Made by a program: the position numbers and the translations under genes. From Sterolibacterium sp. (GTDB lineage Bacteria; Pseudomonadota; Gammaproteobacteria; Burkholderiales; Rhodocyclaceae), in NCBI GenBank assembly GCA_028713555.1, contig JAQTOA010000013.1:26871-90870 (forward strand): a DNA stretch of 64,000 bases. Reading direction: 5' to 3'. Shown piece after piece: positions 1-9,748 of this stretch; the stretch's first letter is position 1; each line of letters opens with the position of its first letter. The notes under the pieces were generated by a model. That model saw only the letters and a list, made by a program, of their open reading frames with translations, was not told the origin of the DNA and did no database searches.

Positions 1-275
1 TCAAGGTGTTTCCCGACGTGATGGGATACTTTACTGTTCTCAAAAATGTTAAGGCGACGGCGCATGACCCCGGCATGGCTGGCGCGAGCGTCCCGCAAGT
101 TCGCAGCGCCTACTTGAAACGCACCCAAGTCGAAGGTGGCACCAGCGTTTCGGCTGATGAACTCGAAATCACCAAAGAAGGCAGCGAGATTGTGATCTCG
201 TTCGCCTATTCAAAGAAAATACCGCTGTTTGCCAATGTCAGCCTGATGATTGACTTTGACGGTACGAGTAAATAA
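1..275 (+). CDS. DUF4845 family protein, C-terminal part (5' end outside window)
   Basis: The reading frame is open from the left edge, so only about 91 C-terminal residues are seen and the true start lies upstream. The order Y-F-x-V-L-K, an ITKEG stretch and a terminal IPLFANVSLMIDFDG strand resemble the DUF4845 small membrane-anchored proteins that betaproteobacteria encode between lepB and rnc. The stop is 3 bases before rnc, which fits that order. The N-terminal membrane segment expected for the family is off the window, so it could not be checked. Function is unknown. Confidence 0.75.
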   Translation, partial: KVFPDVMGYFTVLKNVKATAHDPGMAGASVPQVRSAYLKRTQVEGGTSVSADELEITKEGSEIVISFAYSKKIPLFANVSLMIDFDGTSK

Positions 276-278
276 TCG

Positions 279-1001
279 ATGCAGAGCCAGAGTATTCCGG
301 CGCCAGCGATTGAAGGTGACAACCGGAGAATTGCCGGCTCCAGGCTGGAGCAAGCGCTCGGCCATGTTTTTTCCCAGCGTGGATTGCTGCAGCAGGCGCT
401 GACTCATCGCAGCCACGGCACCTCTCATAATGAGCGTTTCGAGTTCCTTGGCGACAGCATCCTCAATTGCGTGGTCGCAGCGTTTCTGTTCGAGCACTTC
501 CCGACGCTGCGCGAAGGAGAAATGTCGCGCTTGCGAGCAACGCTGGTCAGGCAGGAAACCCTGTTCGAGATTGCCCAGTCGCTGTCCTTAGGCAATTACC
601 TGCTGCTTGGCGAAGGGGAACTAAAGAGCGGCGGTTTCCGTCGCCCATCGATTCTGGCCGACGCCCTCGAAGCGCTGTTCGGCGCCGTTTACCTGGATGC
701 CGGTTTCGAATGTGCCAGCACCGTTATCATCCAACTCTTTCAGTCGTTGCTCGCCAGGATAGATCCGCGCCAGGCCACCAAGGACCCCAAGACCGCATTG
801 CAGGAGCTGCTTCAGGGGCGTCACCTGCCGTTGCCACAATATGCCTTGCAAGTTACGCGCGGTGAAGCCCATGCACAGGAGTTCGAGGTGGAATGCCGTA
901 TCCCCGATCTGGAAATCCGTGCCGTGGGCAGCGGGGCCAGTCGTCGTGCCGCCGAGCAAGAGGCTGCACGCCGGGCCTGCGAAATGATTATTGCAAAATG
1001 A
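279..1001 (+). CDS. rnc: Ribonuclease III
   Basis: Endonuclease that cleaves double-stranded RNA, notably 30S rRNA precursor and structured mRNAs. The 240-residue length is usual for the family. The signature [10 protein letters not shown] is at residues 51-60 and supplies the metal-binding acidic residues; a second acidic site lies in [17 protein letters not shown]. The C-terminal third (about 165-238) is a double-stranded RNA-binding domain ending in an Ala-rich helix. It follows the DUF4845 gene by 3 bases and overlaps the era start by 4 bases (ATGA), so the two are translationally coupled as in many proteobacteria. Confidence 0.96.
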   Translation: MQSQSIPAPAIEGDNRRIAGSRLEQALGHVFSQRGLLQQALTHRSHGTSHNERFEFLGDSILNCVVAAFLFEHFPTLREGEMSRLRATLVRQETLFEIAQSLSLGNYLLLGEGELKSGGFRRPSILADALEALFGAVYLDAGFECASTVIIQLFQSLLARIDPRQATKDPKTALQELLQGRHLPLPQYALQVTRGEAHAQEFEVECRIPDLEIRAVGSGASRRAAEQEAARRACEMIIAK

Positions 1002-1891
1002 GCGCAGGTTTTCGTACCGGTCGTTTGGCAATCGTTGGTCAGCCAAATGTCGGCAAGTCGACGCTGTTGAATCAGCTGGTCGGCCAGAAGATCAGCATTA
1101 CCTCGAAAAAACCTCAGACCACGCGCCAACGGGTTACCGGCATCCTGACCACGCCGGAATGCCAATATATCTTCGTCGACACACCCGGCTTCCAGACTCG
1201 TCATGCGGGTGCCTTGAATCGCGTCCTGAACCGCAGTGTGACCCAGGCGCTGGCTGAGGTCGATGTCATCATTTGTGTCATTGAAGCCGGACATTGCAAC
1301 GCGGCAGATCGTGCAGTATTCAAGCTGCTGCCGCGTGAGCGGCCGGTGTTGCTGGTGATCAACAAGATTGACCAACTCGCCGACAAGACGCAACTACTGC
1401 CAATCATTTCCAAGATGGCGCAGGAATATCCTTTTTCCGAAATCGTGCCGCTTTCCGCTTTGCAGGGTTCCGGCACGGATCAATTGCTCAAGGCGGCTGC
1501 CCAGTATTTGCCCAAGGCGGCGCCGTTGTTCGGTGAGGATGAGATCACGGATTGCAGCGAACGCTTTCTTGCTGCCGAATTGTTGCGCGAGAAGCTGTTT
1601 CGCAACCTCGGCGAGGAACTGCCTTACCGCATTGCCGTCGAGATCGAGCGCTTCGAGCAGGAAGGCGACTTGCGCCGCATTTTCGCCGCAATCATTGTCG
1701 ACAAGGACTCGCATAAATCGATGGTGATTGGCAAGGGTGGCGCAAAGCTCAAGACGATCTCATCCGATGCGCGGCAAAGCATGGAACAGCTTTTCGGCGG
1801 TAAGGTGTACCTTGAAACCTGGGTAAAGGTAAAGAGTGGCTGGGCTGACGACGAGCGTGCCCTCAGAAGCTTAGGTTACCAGCAAGGCTGA
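998..1891 (+). CDS. era: GTPase Era, 16S rRNA maturation factor
   Basis: Ras-like GTPase that binds the 3' end of 16S rRNA and assists 30S assembly. The ATG at 998 overlaps the rnc stop and gives 297 residues, the family's normal length; a longer in-frame extension upstream lies inside rnc and is not needed. The P-loop GQPNVGKST is at residues 14-22, followed by DTPGF (G3) and NKID (G4). The C-terminal KH domain shows [10 protein letters not shown], the RNA-binding GxxG loop. Confidence 0.96.
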   Translation: MSAGFRTGRLAIVGQPNVGKSTLLNQLVGQKISITSKKPQTTRQRVTGILTTPECQYIFVDTPGFQTRHAGALNRVLNRSVTQALAEVDVIICVIEAGHCNAADRAVFKLLPRERPVLLVINKIDQLADKTQLLPIISKMAQEYPFSEIVPLSALQGSGTDQLLKAAAQYLPKAAPLFGEDEITDCSERFLAAELLREKLFRNLGEELPYRIAVEIERFEQEGDLRRIFAAIIVDKDSHKSMVIGKGGAKLKTISSDARQSMEQLFGGKVYLETWVKVKSGWADDERALRSLGYQQG

Positions 1892-1910
1892 GCGCGGCGA
1901 TGGTGTTTCC

Positions 1911-2648
1911 ATGAGCGGCCGACAGCGTATCGATGGGCAGGAGGCATACATCCTGCACGCCTATGCCTACAGCGAAACCAGTCTGATCCTCGATATATTT
2001 TCCCGCGATCATGGTCGCCTGCCGCTGCTGGCGCGTGGCGCACGCCGGCCGCGGACTGCTCTGCGCGGTGTACTGCAGGCGTTTCATCCGCTCGAACTGG
2101 GTTGGTTCGGTGCGGGCGAAGTGCGCACCCTGGCCAAGGCGGAATGGCTTGGCGGCATGCCCTTGCTGGGCGGTACCGCTTTGATGCTCGGCTACTACCT
2201 CAACGAATTGCTGCTCAAGTTGGTGCCGCGCGAAGACGCCCACGTCAGCCTTTTCGAGGCCTATGCAGCGACCTTGCAAGCGCTCGGTGAGACAGGCAGC
2301 GTGGTTCCCGCAGGCCACTTGCGCCAGTTCGAAAAAACCCTGCTGCGCGAACTGGGCTACGGTCTTGCGCTGGAACGCGAAACACTCACCGGCGAAGCAC
2401 TGCTACCCGACCGTAAGTATCACTACCTGATTGAGCGCGGACCGGTCATGACGTCATTTTCGGATGGCGATCAATATCGCAGCCCGGCAATTCTGGGCAA
2501 GACCTTGTTGGATCTGGCGCGCGACGATTACACCGACCCCCGCACGCTTGCCGAGAGCAAGCTGCTGATGCGCATGTTGCTTAACCACTACCTGGCTGGA
2601 CAAGCTTTGCAGTCGCGGCGGGTTTTCATGGAGTTGCAAGAACTTTGA
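1911..2648 (+). CDS. recO: DNA repair protein RecO
   Basis: Recombination mediator that anneals single strands and loads RecA with RecR. The 245-residue product has the expected N-terminal OB-fold start ([16 protein letters not shown]) and the basic GARRPR segment. It begins 19 bases after era, and its stop overlaps the pdxJ start (ATGA). The classical four-Cys zinc site seen in some RecO proteins is not evident, as is common in betaproteobacteria. Confidence 0.92.
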   Translation: MSGRQRIDGQEAYILHAYAYSETSLILDIFSRDHGRLPLLARGARRPRTALRGVLQAFHPLELGWFGAGEVRTLAKAEWLGGMPLLGGTALMLGYYLNELLLKLVPREDAHVSLFEAYAATLQALGETGSVVPAGHLRQFEKTLLRELGYGLALERETLTGEALLPDRKYHYLIERGPVMTSFSDGDQYRSPAILGKTLLDLARDDYTDPRTLAESKLLMRMLLNHYLAGQALQSRRVFMELQEL

Positions 2649-3382
2649 TGACTAAGCTCGAACTTGGCGTGAATATCGACCACGTCGCCACGCTGCGTCA
2701 GGCGCGCGGCACCGTTTATCCCGATCCGATCCAGGCCGCATTGCTGGCCGAAGCCTGTGGCGCCGATGCCATCACCCTGCACCTGCGCGAAGATCGACGG
2801 CATATCCAGGACCGGGATGTCGAAGTTCTGCGCGGCCGCTTGACCAAGCGCATGAATCTGGAATCGGCAATCACCGCAGAGATGCTCGCCTTCGCCTGCC
2901 GTATTCGTCCGCATGACGCCTGCCTGGTCCCCGAAAGCCGCCAGGAACTGACCACCGAAGGCGGACTGGATGTTGCCGGCCATCTCGCCGAAGTGACTGC
3001 CGCCTGCCGGCGACTCAATGACGCAGGCATTCGGGTATCCCTGTTCATCGACCCGGAGCCCAGGCAGCTTGATGCGGCCTGGGCCGCCGGGGCGCCGGTG
3101 GTCGAACTGCATACCGGCCGTTATGCCGATGCGCTGGAGGGCCTGGCGCTTGAACAGGAACTGGCGCGCATCCGGGACGCCGCCACCTACGGCCATGCAC
3201 TCGGACTCAAGGTGAATGCCGGCCACGGTCTGCATTTCGGCAATGTCGGCGCGATTGCATCCCTGCCCGAGATCGCCGAACTGAACATCGGTCATGCCCT
3301 GGTCGCAGAAGCGATCTTCATGGGCTGGGAACCTGCCATCCGCAAGATGAAGCAGCTGATGCTGGCGGCGCGAAATGATTAA
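2648..3382 (+). CDS. pdxJ: Pyridoxine 5'-phosphate synthase
   Basis: Last step of the DXP-dependent vitamin B6 pathway: condenses 3-amino-2-oxopropyl phosphate with 1-deoxyxylulose 5-phosphate. The family start [17 protein letters not shown] is complete, and [14 protein letters not shown] and [11 protein letters not shown] are the conserved active-site segments. I chose the ATG at 2648, which overlaps the recO stop; a TTG one codon upstream is also possible. The next gene, nagZ, overlaps it by 8 bases, leaving no room for acpS, which often follows pdxJ in relatives. Confidence 0.95.
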   Translation: MTKLELGVNIDHVATLRQARGTVYPDPIQAALLAEACGADAITLHLREDRRHIQDRDVEVLRGRLTKRMNLESAITAEMLAFACRIRPHDACLVPESRQELTTEGGLDVAGHLAEVTAACRRLNDAGIRVSLFIDPEPRQLDAAWAAGAPVVELHTGRYADALEGLALEQELARIRDAATYGHALGLKVNAGHGLHFGNVGAIASLPEIAELNIGHALVAEAIFMGWEPAIRKMKQLMLAARND

Positions 3383-4409
3383 CTCTTCTTCTTTCGCCTT
3401 GCCGGGCTGTTTGATGATAGACATCGCCGGGATCGAAATGACTGATCTCGACCGTGAGCGTCTCTGTCACCCGCTGGTTGGCGGGGTGATCCTGTTTTCT
3501 CGCAATTACACGACACCGGATCAATTGAGGCGATTGTGCATCGAACTTCATGCTTTGCGCACGCCGCCCCTGCTGATCGCGGTGGATCATGAAGGCGGCC
3601 GGGTACAGCGTTTCCGTGAGGGTTTCACCCGCCTGCCGGCGATGCGCCAGTTAGGCCATCTCTGGGGTGTGGATCGTTCGGCGGCGCAGGCCGCCGCGCG
3701 TGGCATCGGTTTTGTGCTGGCGGCGGAATTGCGCGCCCAGGGCGTCGATTTGACGTTTACCCCGGTTCTCGATCTCGATTATGGCCGTAGCAGTGTGATT
3801 GGCGATCGGTCGTTCCACCGTGATCCGGCCATTGTGGCGGAATTGGCCGAGGCACTGATCGAAGGGTTGCGCCTGGCCGGCATGGCTGCTTGTGGCAAGC
3901 ATTTCCCCGGCCATGGTCATGTCGTCGCCGATTCACATCTGGAGATTCCTGTCGATGAGCGCAGTTTGGTTGAACTGAGCGATGATCTGCGTCCTTATCG
4001 ACACCTGTTGCTTGACGCCGTCATGCCGGCGCACGTGATCTACCCGCAGATCGATGGGCAACCGGCCGGCTTCTCCAAGCGGTGGCTGAAGATACTGCGC
4101 GAGGAGTTCAAGTTCGACGGTGTCATTTTCAGCGACGACCTGTCGATGCAAGGCGCCAGCGTTGCCGGTGATATTGTCGAACGCGCCGCGGCTGCCTGGG
4201 CGGCAGGCTGTGACATGCTGCTGGTATGCAACGCACCTGATTCGGTAGGAGAACTTCTGGAACGCTGGCAGCCTAGCCCTGACCCGCAACGGGCGCGTCG
4301 TGTGCTGGGCTTGATGCCGTCACAGCCGGCAATGGGCATGGAGTCTCTACAAACCGATGCCAACTATCAGGCGGGAATGCGCAGTATGGCCGCGCTGCTT
4401 GAGCGCTGA
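3375..4409 (+). CDS. nagZ: Beta-N-acetylhexosaminidase NagZ
   Basis: Family 3 glycoside hydrolase that removes GlcNAc from cytoplasmic anhydro-muropeptides during cell wall recycling. The protein has 344 residues. The catalytic dyad region GKHFPGHG (Lys175-His176) and the nucleophile motif FSDDLSM are intact, as is the start-proximal [13 protein letters not shown]. No signal peptide is seen, fitting its cytoplasmic role. Last gene of the rnc-era-recO-pdxJ-nagZ run; convergent with efp 34 bases away. Confidence 0.95.
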   Translation: MINSSSFALPGCLMIDIAGIEMTDLDRERLCHPLVGGVILFSRNYTTPDQLRRLCIELHALRTPPLLIAVDHEGGRVQRFREGFTRLPAMRQLGHLWGVDRSAAQAAARGIGFVLAAELRAQGVDLTFTPVLDLDYGRSSVIGDRSFHRDPAIVAELAEALIEGLRLAGMAACGKHFPGHGHVVADSHLEIPVDERSLVELSDDLRPYRHLLLDAVMPAHVIYPQIDGQPAGFSKRWLKILREEFKFDGVIFSDDLSMQGASVAGDIVERAAAAWAAGCDMLLVCNAPDSVGELLERWQPSPDPQRARRVLGLMPSQPAMGMESLQTDANYQAGMRSMAALLER

Positions 4410-4443
4410 CGCTGGTTCCTCGAAACGGGCAAAGTGCTGAGGA

Positions 4444-5001
4444 TTACTTGACGCGATTGCGGTATTCGGCGGTGCGGGTGTCGATCTCGATCTTGTCGCC
4501 GATACTGACAAACAGCGGGACAGGCAGTTGAAAACCGGTGCTGATCTTGGCAGGTTTCATGACTTTTCCTGAGGTGTCGCCCTTGACTGCCGGTTCGGTG
4601 TAGATCACTTCGCGTACCACCGAATTCGGCAGTTCGGTCGAGATCGCCTTGCCGTTGTAGAACACCACTTCGCAGGCCATGCCGTCTTCGAGATAGTTGA
4701 GGACATCGCCCATGTTCTCGCTGTCAATTTCGTACTGGTTATATTCGGCGTCCATGAAGACGTAGGCGGGGTCGGCGAAGTAGGAATAGGTGACTTCCTT
4801 GCGGTCAAGCAAGACCAGCTCGAACTTGTCGTCGGCCTTATACACGGATTCCGTGCCGGAGCCGGTGAGCAGGTTCTTCATTTTCATTTTAACGACGGCC
4901 GAGTTGCGGCCGGATTTGTTGTACTCGGCTTTCAGCATCACCATCGGCTCGTTGCCAATCATGATGACGTTGCCTACGCGGAGTTCTTGAGCGGTTTTCA
5001 T
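4444..5001 (-). CDS. efp: Elongation factor P (Arg32, rhamnosylated type)
   Basis: Binds ribosomes stalled on polyproline and stimulates peptide bond formation. The 185-residue protein has the KOW-like N-terminal domain and two OB domains. The modified tip residue is arginine: KSGRN places Arg at position 32, which marks the EarP-dependent class rather than the lysyl-modified EpmA class. The earP gene lies directly upstream on the same strand, 32 bases away, so target and modifier are probably co-transcribed. Confidence 0.96.
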   Translation of the reverse strand: MKTAQELRVGNVIMIGNEPMVMLKAEYNKSGRNSAVVKMKMKNLLTGSGTESVYKADDKFELVLLDRKEVTYSYFADPAYVFMDAEYNQYEIDSENMGDVLNYLEDGMACEVVFYNGKAISTELPNSVVREVIYTEPAVKGDTSGKVMKPAKISTGFQLPVPLFVSIGDKIEIDTRTAEYRNRVK

Positions 5002-5033
5002 GATGCGTCCTGCGCTAAAAATTTAATCGATCA

Positions 5034-6182
5034 TTATAGCAAATTTTCGCAAAAATTTACCAGCTGACTGGCTAAATCGACTTGCTCAGCCAGCCGTGAT
5101 GCCCAGTGTGTGGCATGCCTCGATAATTCCGTTCGATGCCGCCAATATTCCGGCCAAGCCGCAACCATTCCGGTACTGGTTGCCTGATTCCAGAGTTGCC
5201 AGAAACTGCGGCAGGCGGCAGCAGCCGGTGCGGAAAGTTCGGTGCAATACATATCCAAGAAGGCGTTGAGCTTGGCGTGATGGGCAGCATCTTCCTGGGG
5301 ATAGATGTGCCAGACGCTGGGTCTGGCAGCCCATTGGGCGCGCACGAAGGAATCCTCGCCGCGCACAAAATTCAAGTCGCAAGACCAAAGCAGCCGGTCA
5401 TAGTTTTCCTGGCTGAGGAAGGGCAGGGCGTACACAGTCAGATTGCCTTGCCGGAACGAGTCGCCGGGTTGCAGGGGATGGGCGCACAGGTGGCCGGCTG
5501 CCTGCGCCAGCGCCTTGCCTTCAGGTATCAGGCAACGCAGCTGGGCGTCGCCCGCGCTCCAGGCATCGAGAAGTTCAGGCAGGGCAGGGTTGTCGTAACA
5601 GAACAGCGAGACGCTGGTTTCGTCTGGCTTTGCCGGCGCCATGCCGAGTTGCCGCCAGGCTGCCTCAGGATCGGCCTGCCAAGCTTTGCGCTGCGGAATC
5701 AACCCCGCTTCACGCAACAGGCTGCCGCTACCGGTGGTAAAGCCAGGGAAAAAGAAATGCTTGGTCAAAGGCAGGCGGGGATGCGGCGAAGCGGCGCCGT
5801 GGCAGCCGCTAACCCAGTCCTCGGCACTCAAATATTCGAGATTGATCCAGACCGGCTTGACCGGGCGGGCTGCCATCGCCGCCAGATAGTCTGGCGGCAA
5901 TTCGCAGGCAAAAGCTTCGATGACGACATCGGCCTGGCGGCCGGCCTCGCTGCACGGCAATGGCGCGGTCCAGTGCCGCACCTCGACACCATGCTGACTC
6001 TGCACCGAACGCAGCGGATCAATCTCTGGGCAAAGACGCTGGAAACTGGCAAGGTCATCAACCCACAAGCGCACTTGCAGGCTGTGTTCGGCCGCCAGTT
6101 GGCGCGCCAGTCGCCAGCAGACGCCGATGTCGCCGAAATTATCAACGACAGAACAGAAGATATCCCAATTATTTCCGCGCAT
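5034..6182 (-). CDS. earP: EF-P arginine-32 rhamnosyltransferase EarP
   Basis: Inverting glycosyltransferase that moves rhamnose from dTDP-rhamnose to Arg32 of EF-P. The 382-residue product has the diagnostic N-terminal VDNFGDIGVCWRLARQL; its two Asp residues (14 and 18) correspond to the essential aspartates of characterised EarP proteins. The C-terminal half has the expected nucleotide-sugar binding region around RGEDSFVRAQWAARP. It precedes efp on the same strand. The dTDP-rhamnose synthesis genes are not in the window. Confidence 0.95.
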   Translation of the reverse strand: MRGNNWDIFCSVVDNFGDIGVCWRLARQLAAEHSLQVRLWVDDLASFQRLCPEIDPLRSVQSQHGVEVRHWTAPLPCSEAGRQADVVIEAFACELPPDYLAAMAARPVKPVWINLEYLSAEDWVSGCHGAASPHPRLPLTKHFFFPGFTTGSGSLLREAGLIPQRKAWQADPEAAWRQLGMAPAKPDETSVSLFCYDNPALPELLDAWSAGDAQLRCLIPEGKALAQAAGHLCAHPLQPGDSFRQGNLTVYALPFLSQENYDRLLWSCDLNFVRGEDSFVRAQWAARPSVWHIYPQEDAAHHAKLNAFLDMYCTELSAPAAAACRSFWQLWNQATSTGMVAAWPEYWRHRTELSRHATHWASRLAEQVDLASQLVNFCENLL

Positions 6183-6224
6183 TGCTGGACAAGCCTAACC
6201 GGTTGAAGTGAGAATCCTATACCA

Positions 6225-6890
6225 ATGCGATCCACCACTTGCGCCGAAATGCTGACTAATTGCACTGCTTGTCCCCGTCTTGCCAGTTTCCTGTCCGACG
6301 TTCGGAGCCAATATCCTGCGTACCATGCCCGGCCGGTAGCGGCATTTGGCGATCCGTGTGCGCGCCTGCTGATCGTCGGTCTGGCGCCGGGAATGCATGG
6401 TGCCAATCGCACCGGCCGGCCATTTACCGGCGACCATGCCGGCATCCTGTTGTACCAGATGCTGCATCGTTTCGGCTTTGCCAGCCGGGATGTGTCCGTG
6501 GCGGCCGACGATGGGCTCGAGCTGATCGACTGCCGCATCAGCAATGCGGTCAAATGCCTGCCGCCGCAGAACAAACCCGAACCGGCAGAGATTCGCACCT
6601 GCAATCCTTATCTTGCCGATGAACTGGTGCGATCGTCCGATGTGCACGTGATCCTGGCGCTGGGCGGGGTTGCGCACAAGGCGGTGCTGATGGCGCTGGG
6701 CATGAAGCAGGGCGCCTGCACCTTTGCCCACGGTGCCAAGCATGCGCTGCCGGATGCCGGCGAAGGGCGGCGATTGTTGATCGACAGTTATCATTGCAGT
6801 CGCTACAACACCCAGACCAAGCGCTTGACCGCCGAGAGTTTCGCTGCCGTATTCATTGCTGCCCGGGCCGAACTTGAGCGACTCGCCTAA
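6225..6890 (+). CDS. Family 5 uracil-DNA glycosylase (UdgB type)
   Basis: Base-excision enzyme of the [4Fe-4S] family 5, which removes uracil and some other deaminated bases. Seen: GLAPGMHGANRTGRPFTGD (motif I) and SYHCSRYNTQT (motif II). Four cysteines suited to the cluster are Cys13, Cys16, Cys111 and Cys126; the last two lie in VKCLPPQNKP and RTC. Motif I lacks the catalytic Asp of family 4, which separates the two families. It is divergent from earP, and its 3' end overlaps uvrC, so two repair genes may be co-expressed. A second in-frame ATG at codon 9 is an alternative start. Confidence 0.88.
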   Translation: MRSTTCAEMLTNCTACPRLASFLSDVRSQYPAYHARPVAAFGDPCARLLIVGLAPGMHGANRTGRPFTGDHAGILLYQMLHRFGFASRDVSVAADDGLELIDCRISNAVKCLPPQNKPEPAEIRTCNPYLADELVRSSDVHVILALGGVAHKAVLMALGMKQGACTFAHGAKHALPDAGEGRRLLIDSYHCSRYNTQTKRLTAESFAAVFIAARAELERLA

Positions 6891-8685
6891 ACCCTTTGAC
6901 GCCAGACCTCTGTTGGCGACGCTTACCGATGAACCGGGCGTTTACCGCATGCTCGACAGTGCCGGCCAGGTGCTATACGTCGGCAAGGCAAAAAACCTCA
7001 AGAAACGCGTCAGTTCCTATTTCAAAAAGAACCTCCCCGGCCCACGCATTGCCTTGATGGTGAGCCAGGTGAGCCGTGTCGAGATCACCGCGACACGCTC
7101 CGAGGCCGAGGCGCTGATTCTGGAAAATAACCTGATCAAGCAACTGGCGCCGAAGTACAACATTCTTTTTCGCGATGACAAGTCTTATCCCTATATCACG
7201 CTGACCAGCGGGGCGTTTCCGCGGCTGGCTTTCCATCGCGGCGGTTTCGACAAGAAGTCGCGTTATTTCGGGCCCTATCCGAACAGCATCGCGGTGCGCG
7301 AGAGCATTCAACTATTGCAGAAAACCTTCCTCTTGCGTACCTGCGAGGATGCGGTGTTTGCCCATCGCTCGCGTCCCTGCCTGCTGCACCAGATCAGGCG
7401 CTGCAAAGCGCCTTGTGTCGGACTGATCTCGGCCGAGGCCTATGCCGCCGATGTGCGTCTGGCCGAATTGTTCCTGCGCGGCCGGCATGGCGAGGTGGTC
7501 GAGGGTTTGTCCTCTGCCATGCAGACGGCGGCGGACCACCTGAACTTCGAGGAAGCCGCAATGCTGCGTGATCAGGTGCGTGCCCTGCAGGCGGTACTGC
7601 ATCGCCAATATGTCAGCAGCACGGGCGGGGAAGATGCCGACATTCTCGCCGCAGTGGCAAGCGCCGACGAAATCTGTGTCAATCTTGCCATGGTGCGCGG
7701 CGGCCTGCATCTTGGCGATCACCCTCATTTTCCGCGCGGCGCGGAAGGATGTGATGCCGAGCAAAGTCTGCTCGCCTTCATCGAGCAGCATTACCTTGAA
7801 CACCCGATCCCCGCCAGATTGGTTCTGAGTCATGCGGTCTTGCCTGCCAGCGCTTCAGTGTTCGAGGCTGTCGGGAAAAAAATCTCCGCCGGCCTGCCCC
7901 GCAACGAGATGGAACGCGCCTGGCTGGCGATGGCCGAGAACAATGCGCAACTTGCCCTCGAATCTCGCCATCAGGCAGCAGTCGGAGCGCGACAGCGACT
8001 TGAGGCGCTGCGCGATACGCTCGGTTTCCCTGAGCTGCCTCAGCGCATCGAATGCTTCGACATCAGCCATACGCAAGGTGAGGGTACGGTCGCATCCTGC
8101 GTGGTTTGCGTTGCCGGCGTGATGAAGAAAAGCGAATACCGCCGCTTCAATATTGCCGGGATTCAGCCCGGCGACGATTATGCTGCCATGCGCCAGGCGT
8201 TGACGCGTCGCTATGGAAAAGTCGCTGCGGGTGAAGCGCAGGCGCCCGACCTGATCCTGATTGATGGTGGCAAGGGACAACTCGGCGTAGCGCATGAAGT
8301 GCTTGCCGAACTCGGGCTGGAACATCTGGCCACGATCGGCGTCGCCAAAGGGGAGGGACGCCGGCCGGGTCTGGAAACATTAATTCTCGGCAAAGGCGCG
8401 GAACCGGTAAAATTGCCCGCGAGTCATTCGGCGTTGCATCTGATCCAGGAAGTTCGAGATGAAGCTCATCGCTTTGCCATCATGGGACACCGCGCGCGTC
8501 GCGCCAAAGCGCGCGGCAGATCAAAACTGGAAGATATTCCAGGAGTTGGAGCGGTGCGGCGTCGCAAACTACTAGCTTACTTTGGCGGCCTGCAAGGCGT
8601 TGTTGCTGCAACGGCCGAGGATCTCTGCCACGTCGACGGCATTAGCCGGGCACTGGCCGAAGTGATTCACGGAAAACTACATTAA
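6874..8685 (+). CDS. uvrC: UvrABC system excinuclease subunit C
   Basis: Makes both incisions in nucleotide excision repair. Domains in order: GIY-YIG nuclease (EPGVYRM and VLYVGKAKNLKKR), Cys-rich segment, UVR motif near residues 200-235 that contacts UvrB, RNase H-like 5' nuclease (ECFDISHTQG, LILIDGGKGQL), and a tandem helix-hairpin-helix C-terminus (IPGVGAVRRRKLL). I chose the TTG at 6874 because it gives an MSDSPKPFDA start like other UvrC proteins; a TTG at 6856 is possible. It overlaps the glycosylase gene by 17 bases. Confidence 0.93.
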   Translation: MSDSPKPFDARPLLATLTDEPGVYRMLDSAGQVLYVGKAKNLKKRVSSYFKKNLPGPRIALMVSQVSRVEITATRSEAEALILENNLIKQLAPKYNILFRDDKSYPYITLTSGAFPRLAFHRGGFDKKSRYFGPYPNSIAVRESIQLLQKTFLLRTCEDAVFAHRSRPCLLHQIRRCKAPCVGLISAEAYAADVRLAELFLRGRHGEVVEGLSSAMQTAADHLNFEEAAMLRDQVRALQAVLHRQYVSSTGGEDADILAAVASADEICVNLAMVRGGLHLGDHPHFPRGAEGCDAEQSLLAFIEQHYLEHPIPARLVLSHAVLPASASVFEAVGKKISAGLPRNEMERAWLAMAENNAQLALESRHQAAVGARQRLEALRDTLGFPELPQRIECFDISHTQGEGTVASCVVCVAGVMKKSEYRRFNIAGIQPGDDYAAMRQALTRRYGKVAAGEAQAPDLILIDGGKGQLGVAHEVLAELGLEHLATIGVAKGEGRRPGLETLILGKGAEPVKLPASHSALHLIQEVRDEAHRFAIMGHRARRAKARGRSKLEDIPGVGAVRRRKLLAYFGGLQGVVAATAEDLCHVDGISRALAEVIHGKLH

Positions 8686-8713
8686 CATCGTATTGGTTAA
8701 ATTATAAGCGACC

Positions 8714-9286
8714 ATGCCGCTCAATATTCCGAATTTGCTCACTTGGGCGCGCATTCTCCTCATCCCACTGTTCGTTGGCGTTTTTTACCTGCCCGCGAGT
8801 TGGCTCCCGCCAGCACAGCAGAACCTGATTGCTACCGTGGTGTTCGTTGCGGCGGCGGTTACCGACTGGTTCGACGGCTGGCTGGCACGCAAGCTGGGGC
8901 AAACCTCGGCGTTCGGCGCCTTCCTCGACCCGGTAGCCGACAAACTGATGGTTGCCGCCGCTTTGATCGTGCTGGTGCATCTTGGTCGCGTGCATGCGAT
9001 CGTCGCCTTCGTCATCATCGGCCGTGAAATCACGATTTCCGCGTTGCGTGAATGGATGGCCAAGATCGGTGCCTCGCGTAGCGTCGCCGTGTCGTTTATC
9101 GGCAAACTCAAGACTACGGCCCAGATGATCGCCATTCCACTGTTGCTGTTTCACGCCCCGCTTGGGCTGCTCGATGTGTATCTGGCGGGAACATGGCTGA
9201 TTTACATTGCGGCGATCTTAACCTTGTGGTCAATGGTCTATTACCTGAAAATGGCTTGGCCTGAGATATCCATGCGGAGTAAATGA
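8714..9286 (+). CDS. pgsA: CDP-diacylglycerol--glycerol-3-phosphate 3-phosphatidyltransferase
   Basis: Committed step of phosphatidylglycerol synthesis in the inner membrane. The 190-residue protein carries the full CDP-alcohol phosphotransferase signature, D-W-F-D-G-W-L-A-R followed by G-x3-D-x3-D (AFGAFLDPVADK), and about six hydrophobic segments. It starts 28 bases after uvrC. The uvrC-pgsA-tRNA order is also that of Escherichia coli. Confidence 0.95.
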   Translation: MPLNIPNLLTWARILLIPLFVGVFYLPASWLPPAQQNLIATVVFVAAAVTDWFDGWLARKLGQTSAFGAFLDPVADKLMVAAALIVLVHLGRVHAIVAFVIIGREITISALREWMAKIGASRSVAVSFIGKLKTTAQMIAIPLLLFHAPLGLLDVYLAGTWLIYIAAILTLWSMVYYLKMAWPEISMRSK

Positions 9287-9311
9287 GACCAGTAAATCAG
9301 TTCGTCGTAAG

Positions 9312-9339
9312 TTGACACGACCCATGGACTCGCTATAAT
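9312..9339 (+). promoter_or_regulatory. Sigma-70 promoter of the tRNA-Gly/tRNA-Cys unit
   Basis: A perfect TTGACA at 9312-9317 and a perfect TATAAT at 9334-9339 are separated by 16 bases. Transcription would start near 9346, a few bases before the tRNA-Gly. It lies in the gap after pgsA, so the tRNAs need not depend on read-through. Confidence 0.85.
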
Positions 9340-9352
9340 TCGCGCCTGTCTT

Positions 9353-9428
9353 GCGGCAGTAGCTCAGTTGGTAGAGCGATACCTTGCCAAGGTATAGGTC
9401 GAGAGTTCGAGACTCTTCTGCCGCTCCA
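9353..9428 (+). tRNA. tRNA-Gly (anticodon GCC)
   Basis: A full cloverleaf can be drawn: acceptor GCGGCAG pairs with CTGCCGC, the anticodon loop CTTGCCAAG shows GCC, and the T-arm has GTTCGAGAC. The discriminator is T and CCA is encoded at 9426-9428. It is the first tRNA after pgsA. Confidence 0.97.
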
Positions 9429-9489
9429 ATTTACCAAGGGAAAGCGTCGGCTTTCCTTTTTTGTCTCGGTGCCGGTGTTTTTGTGGTTT

Positions 9490-9563
9490 GGCGGGGTAGC
9501 AAAGTGGTTATGCAGCGGCCTGCAAAGCCGTCTACGCCGGTTCGATTCCGACCCCCGCCTCCA
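9490..9563 (+). tRNA. tRNA-Cys (anticodon GCA)
   Basis: Acceptor GGCGGGG pairs with CCCCGCC; the anticodon loop CTGCAAA shows GCA; T-loop GTTCGATTC; encoded CCA at 9561-9563. It is 61 bases after tRNA-Gly. The tRNA-Leu(TAA) that follows tRNA-Cys in the Escherichia coli cluster is absent here. Confidence 0.97.
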
Positions 9564-9664
9564 ATACCTAGTTGACGCTCGATATCGCATCTGGCCTGAT
9601 TATCGGTGACCTTGGCTGGTGCAGGAAAAGAGGATTTTGGGGATTGTTTTTCGGCTCGATATCC

Positions 9665-9748
9665 ATGACGATCGCTGATCGGCCTCCTATGATACTGCCG
9701 GCTTCCGAAGATGTGCTGGCCGTCCTTGGCATCTCGACACGCTACTGA
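9665..9748 (+). CDS. Possible 27-residue peptide before the phosphopantetheinyl transferase
   Basis: An ATG frame of 27 codons ends with a TGA immediately adjacent to the TTG of the next gene. I do not recognise the sequence. It could be a leader that couples translation to the transferase, or chance in the roughly 185-base gap after tRNA-Cys, which otherwise shows nothing I recognise. There is no clear ribosome-binding site. Confidence 0.2.
   Translation: MTIADRPPMILPASEDVLAVLGISTRY

Noticed and set aside
5136..6206. A 356-codon plus-strand frame opposite earP
   Set aside because: earP on the minus strand has clear family motifs, and the plus-strand product shows no recognisable domain.
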